Positions 58,801-64,000 of a DNA stretch of 64,000 bases are shown piece by piece. Origin of the DNA: Margaritispora aquatica (Eukaryota; Ascomycota; Leotiomycetes; Helotiales; Discinellaceae); contig VJWN01000025.1 in the NCBI GenBank assembly GCA_007644065.1, forward strand, positions 133,927 through 197,926, written 5' to 3'. The notes under the pieces are model-generated. The model was not told the DNA's origin and did no database searches. It saw nothing but the letters and a program-made list of their open reading frames with translations. A program made the position numbers and the translations under genes. The stretch's first letter is position 1. Each line of letters opens with the position of its first letter.

Positions 58801-59645
58801 ATCTCCCAGTACGAGATGTGCATCAAAGCTTGCGATGAACTTGCTGAAAGGGTGTGGTTGGGTACTGAAAGGTTCATCACCGTATTGGTGTGATAGTGGA
58901 GGTACGAGATGTGCATGCAGGCTCAGAGAGGAAAAAGTCGGTGAGCGCTTTGACGTATCGTACTACGATGTGACCTTGCAAAGAGTTGCCCAATGTTGGG
59001 AGGCCTCCCGCCGGCAGATTTTTGCGACCTGCAACGAAATTCCGATAACCTCTCTGATAGTTTTGAGTGGTGGAGAGGCAGACATGTTCGTGCGTTGATG
59101 CTTTGCTTGGATGAAGATCTTGTTTCAGACTGCTTGCATGGCAACTTGCCGAGGGTGAAAGATGATCATGTGATTGATAGTGTATTCGTATTTCATTCTT
59201 AGCAAAGCTGAGAATCATCGACAACACTATTGGATGGTTTAAAATCTCAGTGCAAAGAGGGCAAAAACTGTTGTATTTTTGAACAAGATGTTGGAGTGAC
59301 GTTGGAAGAAACGACCTGTATTCAAGCGACTGGACTAAGCCGAAATAGGATTAATCATGTGATATTAAGCTGCCCTGCCATTAGAACTTGCACCTCTGCT
59401 TTGGTGAAGCTCAGCCTATGACTTTCCATAATTGCTTTGTTTGATAGGGTGTATAGTCATATTGTTATTACTTGGTATTAGTATTAAGCTGTCTTTTGCA
59501 ATTATCACTCGTAACTTTTCTAAGCACATCACTCTCTTAATCCGCCTCCAGTCCACACCCAAATTTGAATAGAATCATATAGCGCCCACTTCTGGCACCT
59601 CATCCTATTTTTGGATTGTCTACCACGATCCCTGTACATGGTGAC
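55895..59645. other. gene-poor intergenic region
   Basis: About 3.75 kb without a supported gene. A 15-bp direct repeat GTACGAGATGTGCAT occurs near 58811 and again near 58902. Open frames such as 58877-59227 and 57817-58083 lack domains or splicing partners. Confidence 0.5.
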
Positions 59646-60551
59646 CTATCTCCAGGCTGAGATAGTAGACACAACTATGACTGTGGTCGTCGTTGTCCTC
59701 GTCTCAAAAACAACACTAGCGGACGGACAAATCGAGGCAGTAGCTTTGCGAGCCGAAGCTGATATGAGTCGGCTGGGAATCCTAGTCACTGCTTCGGTCT
59801 GAGAAGTTCGAGCAGATTCAGTCGCCTGTGCAGGAGGTAGGATGCCAGTAACACAGGAGCAGGCTGATGAAATAGCGGATGGATTTAGCGAATCGCCGGA
59901 ATCAGCAGACTGGACTTTGCACATTGAGACATAGTCAGGTAAACCAGTTGTTGCAGTATTGAGCGTAGTTGTGTATGTAGTACAGAATGCGAGGACAATT
60001 GGGTGTTGAAGCAGCTGCCGTAGACAATTGTTATGATGGCAGTCAGAGGCTGATGAGACGACTGTGATATATGGATTTGAGATTGTGATCGTTTTAGACA
60101 GGATTGCTGGCATGCTAATAGATAATGTCGCTAAATTGTTGGAGATTTGCGACGCTGAAGTAGCTCCTTGAATGCTAAGGCTAAAACTAGAGAGTGAGGG
60201 AGAGGACTGGAGACTTTGTAATGAATCTGCTTTCGTGTTAATCAAGTGTTACGAACGATATGTTTTCATGAGAAGGGTCTTACACATGCTGCTGCTTTCG
60301 GATGTCTTCGCTGAAAATGGCGGAAGTGCTGGAGTAAAGTCGGTAGTGGTGATGCGATCTGATGATAAAAGATGGGAATTGCTAGGACTTATAGAGCACG
60401 AAGCAAATACAGACACAGTTTTGGTGATTGTCACACTACAAGAAGTTGGGCACGTCTCGATACTGCTGCTTAAAACGCCATGATTGTACGTGGCGCATAC
60501 CAAACTTGACAATGCCAGTAAATTACTGAAGCAAGATTGTTTAAAGAACAT
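59646..60551 (-). CDS. secreted Cys-containing fungal hypothetical protein
   Basis: Two exons, 60551-60284 and 60229-59646 (54-bp intron, phase 1), giving 283 residues. Signal peptide MFFKQSCFSNLLALSSLVCA. A Ser-rich stretch is followed by a conserved-looking block, DCHHNNCLRQLLQHP near 145-159 and FCTTYTTTLNTATTGLP near 164-180, with CSCVTG further on. I associate this order of Cys and TATTGLP with a widespread group of secreted or GPI-like fungal proteins of unknown function. The Thr/Val-rich C-terminus (TRTTTTTVIVVSTISAWR) could be surface exposed. No enzymatic motif is visible. The intron merges two open frames that would each be incomplete alone. Confidence 0.7.
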
Positions 60552-61825
60552 CTTAAGAATGTATGATGAGAAATTCTCGCTTGAATATGATAATTTGTTC
60601 TTTGCAAGGTAGCACACACGGTAAAGTGTGGTATGAATTGTGCAATGGAAAAAGTTTGGGATGAGTTGGCGATAAAGAGCATGGAAAAACACAGTACTTG
60701 CTTTCTACTTGTACGACGCACTCACTTGAAGCTTGGCTGGTAACAAACCATTCTCCCTATATGGATGATATTATTGCGTGCGCAATGTCTGCTTTCTCGA
60801 CATCACGAAGTATTGTTATTTCACTCTCCCTTTCGTAGTTCGCGTTGGACTCATAGTATCAAAGTCATGATTTGAGGTAAGGCAAATCCGATAGAAGGTG
60901 GTAGCTCCTAGCTTGAGACTTTGAGACATTCTAGTTCTAAGGGAGGAGGTATCTCCACCTCAAATCTCTAGCCATGAATGGAACCACGTCGAGGATACGA
61001 AGAGGGCGAAGTGAAACCCGAGCAGGACCCCAATAAGGATGTCACAGTCTTTCTTGGGATATATATTATTGGTATGAGGAGACGTGAGGGTGTAGTTAAC
61101 CTTGAAGGTCGCAGAAAAGGTCCAATTAGCAAGGGAGAAGGGAGCTTGTGGAAATTTGACTCTGATGCATGTGCATGTGCATGTGCCAGCGTACTCGAAT
61201 GTGTGTAATCTAAATGTATGATAGAGGATATTGGTATGTTGTCTGAGGATATACCTAGAGACAAGTGTCTATGTAATATTGGTACGGGAAGTGGGTAACC
61301 CATGCGTAGAGGTAGAACATGTTATCAAGTGAACTTGCGTCAAATACAAACACAACCTTTATGTAAGTAAGCCATGAGGTAAGCCATAAGGTAGGCCGAG
61401 AGCATACACCTTTCCTCTTTAGGATCATATTGTGGAGTAATAGCCGAGCCGAGCCAGAAGGAGTAGGCTAAACTACCTAAACTAAGCTAAAAACTGACTT
61501 TGGCCGAAGCTCGGCCGGGTTCAATTCACGATCCGGATTATATTGCGACGGCCAATATTTTCACCTTTACCATCTTCACTTCATCCCCATTATGGTCTCC
61601 CATCATCTTTTCCTTCGCGCCCGTTTATGCAGTTTTTAATTGTCCTGCCTTTCCTTTTCTATTTTCATCGTATTTCTCCATCTGCGAACCCCCCCATCCC
61701 ATGGTAGTGGGCTGAGAACAGAAGCGCGGGCTCTCCATCCTGCTCCAATCGCCCTCCCCTCCACTCCCCTCCCCTCTCCACCTGCTTCCTGCTTCCTCCT
61801 GCGTCCTCCTTTCTATTACTCAAAC
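60552..61825. other. intergenic region
   Basis: Between the secreted protein gene (-) and the LAMTOR1-like gene (+). The last 300 bases are strongly pyrimidine-rich, as expected of a fungal promoter and leader. Open frames here show no supporting features. Confidence 0.5.
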
Positions 61826-62501
61826 ATGGGCATCTGCTCCTCTTGTCTGGGCCATGACCGCGACCGAGATTTATCAGATGAGGTGAGCTGTCAATTCTAT
61901 TTGGGGTGGGGAATCCCTGGACTGACCCGCGTTGCGCAATTAGGACGAGCAATCTCGACTCCTCTTCGACGACCCTCATGCAAATCATTACGGAAGCTTT
62001 GGCGATCAAGCCGCAGGAACTGTTCAGGCAGATCCTCAAGAGGTTCAGCGGGAGACAGAGGCCTTGCTGAAGGTCGTAAACCAGACATCAAAGTAAGATT
62101 GCAGCGCTTCATTATGCTTCCATCGACAACACGTCGAAACTACACACCCTCTGTCCCCTGCTGCAAGCAAAGCTACAGATGTTAATTCGTTGGTGTATAG
62201 TCATCTCGTGGATATTTTTGCAATGGTGCCCCAGAATCTGCCACCTCCTGCATCCACCACAGTCTTTCCCGCTCATGATGCCAGACTTCTACGGTACCAG
62301 GACGTTCTGGCGAAGATGTCTGCATCACGTCCACCGAGCAAATCCAATCAACAGGCACTTGACACCACACTGTACGTTTCTGATGGTTGGACCTCAGACG
62401 ATGAAGAGGTCGAGGAAATAAAGAGTTTTACCCCGATCAAATCAGAAGGCGTTGGACCTCTTCTTGGAGGTTTTGCAGATGCAGAGACAGCCACGGAATG
62501 A
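61826..62501 (+). CDS. LAMTOR1/Ego1-like lipid-anchored adaptor of the TORC1 pathway
   Basis: Three exons, 61826-61882, 61944-62092 and 62201-62501, giving 168 residues. The N-terminus MGICSSCLG has Gly2 for myristoylation and Cys4 and Cys7 for palmitoylation. DEQSRLLFDDP and YGSFG follow, then PQEVQRETEALLKVVNQTSN and VDIFAMVP across the second intron, the conserved order in LAMTOR1-type proteins. Known relatives anchor the Ragulator/EGO complex to the vacuole or late endosome and recruit Rag GTPases to control TORC1. The C-terminus is acidic and low complexity. For the second intron the acceptor at 62199-62200 is chosen because nearer AG sites break the frame. Confidence 0.82.
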
Positions 62502-63561
62502 ACAAGGTTGTTTGTTCTGGCTAGAGTAAACATTGCGTTCCACGGCGTTGGGGCGTCTGGTCCTTACGATACCCTCCTGGATTATTTCCCTGGACCCAAT
62601 TTTCGCCGCGCTGGATGTTATGGAATATGGGATATTAGGTTTTGACTGGACAAGCTAAGCGGAAATGATTATGCGTTGTATCATTCAAGCAGCTGCTTTG
62701 TGAAGAGCGCCAGTTCACTGGCTACTCGTATTTCTGGGAGAGCCAACCAAATGCTCGTTGTCCTCTGCAGTTAGGCTGCGAGAGAGGTCCATTGAAAAAT
62801 AGCCACGTTCGCCTGATATCTACACTTCATCAATCCTTCAGATCTATCTTATAAATACCAAGGTCTCTCCCTTTGTTGATTTCGAATGCCTTTCCGACTC
62901 ACTCTCTTCTAATTCTTGATCGGTATGATATATACTGCTCGTGTACGTACAAATGATCCCTGGCTTCACTGATTTCATGCAGGGCGCTTAAGCGATTGTC
63001 AACATCCGCAGTACAACCCAACACACCCTGTGCACTTCACACAACCCCGCTCGAATTCCTTTTCTCTACGTTCTCTCTCTCGCGATGTCATCAACACAAC
63101 CACCGTGATGGAAACAGATGTCACTTCCATTACTATTCCAAATCGATTTGTCAACTAGTCAGCTGCTACTAATGTTCCTGCAACATCATTACTGCTAGTT
63201 AGGCAACCTAAGGTAATCTAATCTCTGGAAGCGCCGTTGTTTAGCGCTCGTGTCAGGTCGGGCTATCTCTCTGGTAGCGACAAGAGATGAGGGGATCGTC
63301 TCACTGGACAGAATCACGACAGATGAATGGATATTTCAAAATCGTTTCATCGTTACGCACTATCGCTACTCAGTACTATGGTTGTCATGTACCCGGATAC
63401 CTCTTTTCCATCACCACAATGAGAAACTCCTCCACAAATTATACCATCCGAAGGAAACCGCGACCAGCAAAACTTTCAAGGCGCCAAATGGAAGTCTTTT
63501 ACGAATCTGAAGCAACAACATTAGCATCTCGACAGCCGTTTTCCCACTCTATGGGTCCTTA
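62502..63561. other. intergenic region
   Basis: About 1 kb of 3' flank and spacer. Open frames at 63250-63510 and 63287-63565 overlap each other in different frames and have no recognisable content. Confidence 0.45.
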
Positions 63562-63894
63562 CTAAGAGAGGCTCCTTAATTTCTCTATCCTGTCGGCCTC
63601 AAGCTTGTTGATCTCCCCCTCCAGATGTTTGATCGCCTCTTGAGCCTTGTCGATGGACGCTGTGCGTCCACCCTCATGCTTCCAGCGTCTGATTCGGTCC
63701 TCCTCCCTGCTCATTTGCCGGTATTTGGTCTCCTTCTTGGAGCATATTTTACACTGGTCGGGCAAATAGTATGTGTTCATGACGAGCTTCATACCACAAG
63801 TCTCGCCAGTGCGATATTCCTTCGAGCAGTGTTGTCGGAAGTGGCCCCATTTCGAGCACCCACAAGATGTTACGTTCAGGTCGTAAAAACACAT
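63562..63894 (-). CDS. small Cys-rich conserved fungal protein
   Basis: Single exon of 110 residues, ATG at 63894. The N-terminal half has a Cys/His pattern (SCGCSKWGHFRQHC, then GETCG and QCKICSKK) that could bind zinc. The C-terminal half is helical and charged, with a likely coiled coil (KHLEGEINKLEADRIEKLR). I recognise the CGCSKWGHFRQHC-type start from short ascomycete hypothetical proteins, but no function is assigned. The frame is complete, although upstream exons beyond 63.9 kb cannot be excluded this close to the window end. Confidence 0.65.
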   Translation of the reverse strand: MCFYDLNVTSCGCSKWGHFRQHCSKEYRTGETCGMKLVMNTYYLPDQCKICSKKETKYRQMSREEDRIRRWKHEGGRTASIDKAQEAIKHLEGEINKLEADRIEKLRSLS

Positions 63895-64000
63895 GGCTAG
63901 GCCTGGACGGAGCCAACAATCAGCCGGGGTCTGTCCAGCAGGTTGCGCATGAAACGAGAATGGTTCAAGATTGGAAAACTTACTGGCTATGAATGCTGGT

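Noticed and set aside
1..64000. CRISPR array, insertion sequences, prophage or bacterial operons
   Set aside because: The window is eukaryotic: spliced genes throughout, and no regularly spaced repeats or phage genes.

Overview
The window is fungal nuclear DNA, most likely from a filamentous ascomycete; a Leotiomycetes-like genome is my best guess, but taxonomy is inferred only from gene content. The genes are protein-coding, sit on both strands, and carry short GT-AG introns (about 44-150 bases, often with CTAAC/CTGAC branch sites). Typical filamentous-fungal families are present: HET, 2EXR, Zn2Cys6, DHA-type MFS, an HRxxH zincophore, a TNT-type NADase and dispersed 5S rRNA. I rebuilt the spliced models by hand. 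For each spliced gene called as CDS, the exon lengths sum to a multiple of three and the junction codons are consistent.

Layout. 0.5-1.5 kb: conserved fungal hypothetical (+). 2.3-4.4 kb: sugar-porter MFS (-). 4.4-8.0 kb: gene-poor. 8.1-9.1 kb: secreted beta-propeller protein (+), with a hexanucleotide microsatellite in its leader. 9.4-11.7 kb: HET-domain protein (-). 12.8-13.7 kb: 2EXR protein (+). 14.3-15.8 kb: saccharopine-dehydrogenase-like oxidoreductase (-). 17.3-21.3 kb: AZUL+HECT E3 ubiquitin ligase (-), divergent from a REI1-type 60S biogenesis factor (21.8-23.6 kb, +). 24.3-26.2 kb: zinc-finger/coiled-coil protein with an Asp-Ala repeat (+). 26.2-30 kb: gene-poor stretch with a truncated 5S fragment and an intact-looking 5S rRNA gene. 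30.1-31.2 kb: second beta-propeller paralog. 32.2-33.6 kb: third, decayed paralog. 34.4-35.3 kb: atypical SDR (-). 36.9-37.4 kb: small PY-motif protein. 38.1-40.2 kb: Zn2Cys6 regulator (+), followed by a 14-TM-type MFS exporter (40.7-42.7 kb, +). 43.4-47.3 kb: divergent pair of a secreted HRxxH zincophore (Pra1/Asp f 2/Zps1 family, -) and a ZIP zinc transporter (+). 50.0-50.8 kb: secreted TNT-type NADase (+). 54.3-55.9 kb: single-pass membrane protein (-). 59.6-60.6 kb: secreted Cys-containing protein (-). 61.8-62.5 kb: lipid-anchored LAMTOR1/Ego1-like protein (+). 63.6-63.9 kb: small Cys-rich conserved protein (-).

How they fit together. The clearest functional unit is the zinc-scavenging pair at 43.4-47.3 kb. 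It has the same head-to-head arrangement known for aspf2/zrfC in Aspergillus fumigatus and PRA1/ZRT1 in Candida albicans, and its shared promoter holds a near-consensus Zap1-type element and several PacC-type hexamers. The transporter's ectodomain has four copies of a CHx[H/D]GT...C motif, each split by a phase-2 intron at the same position, and a related motif ends the zincophore. The regulator plus exporter at 38-43 kb looks like an efflux cassette. HECT ligase, REI1 and LAMTOR1-like are housekeeping genes.
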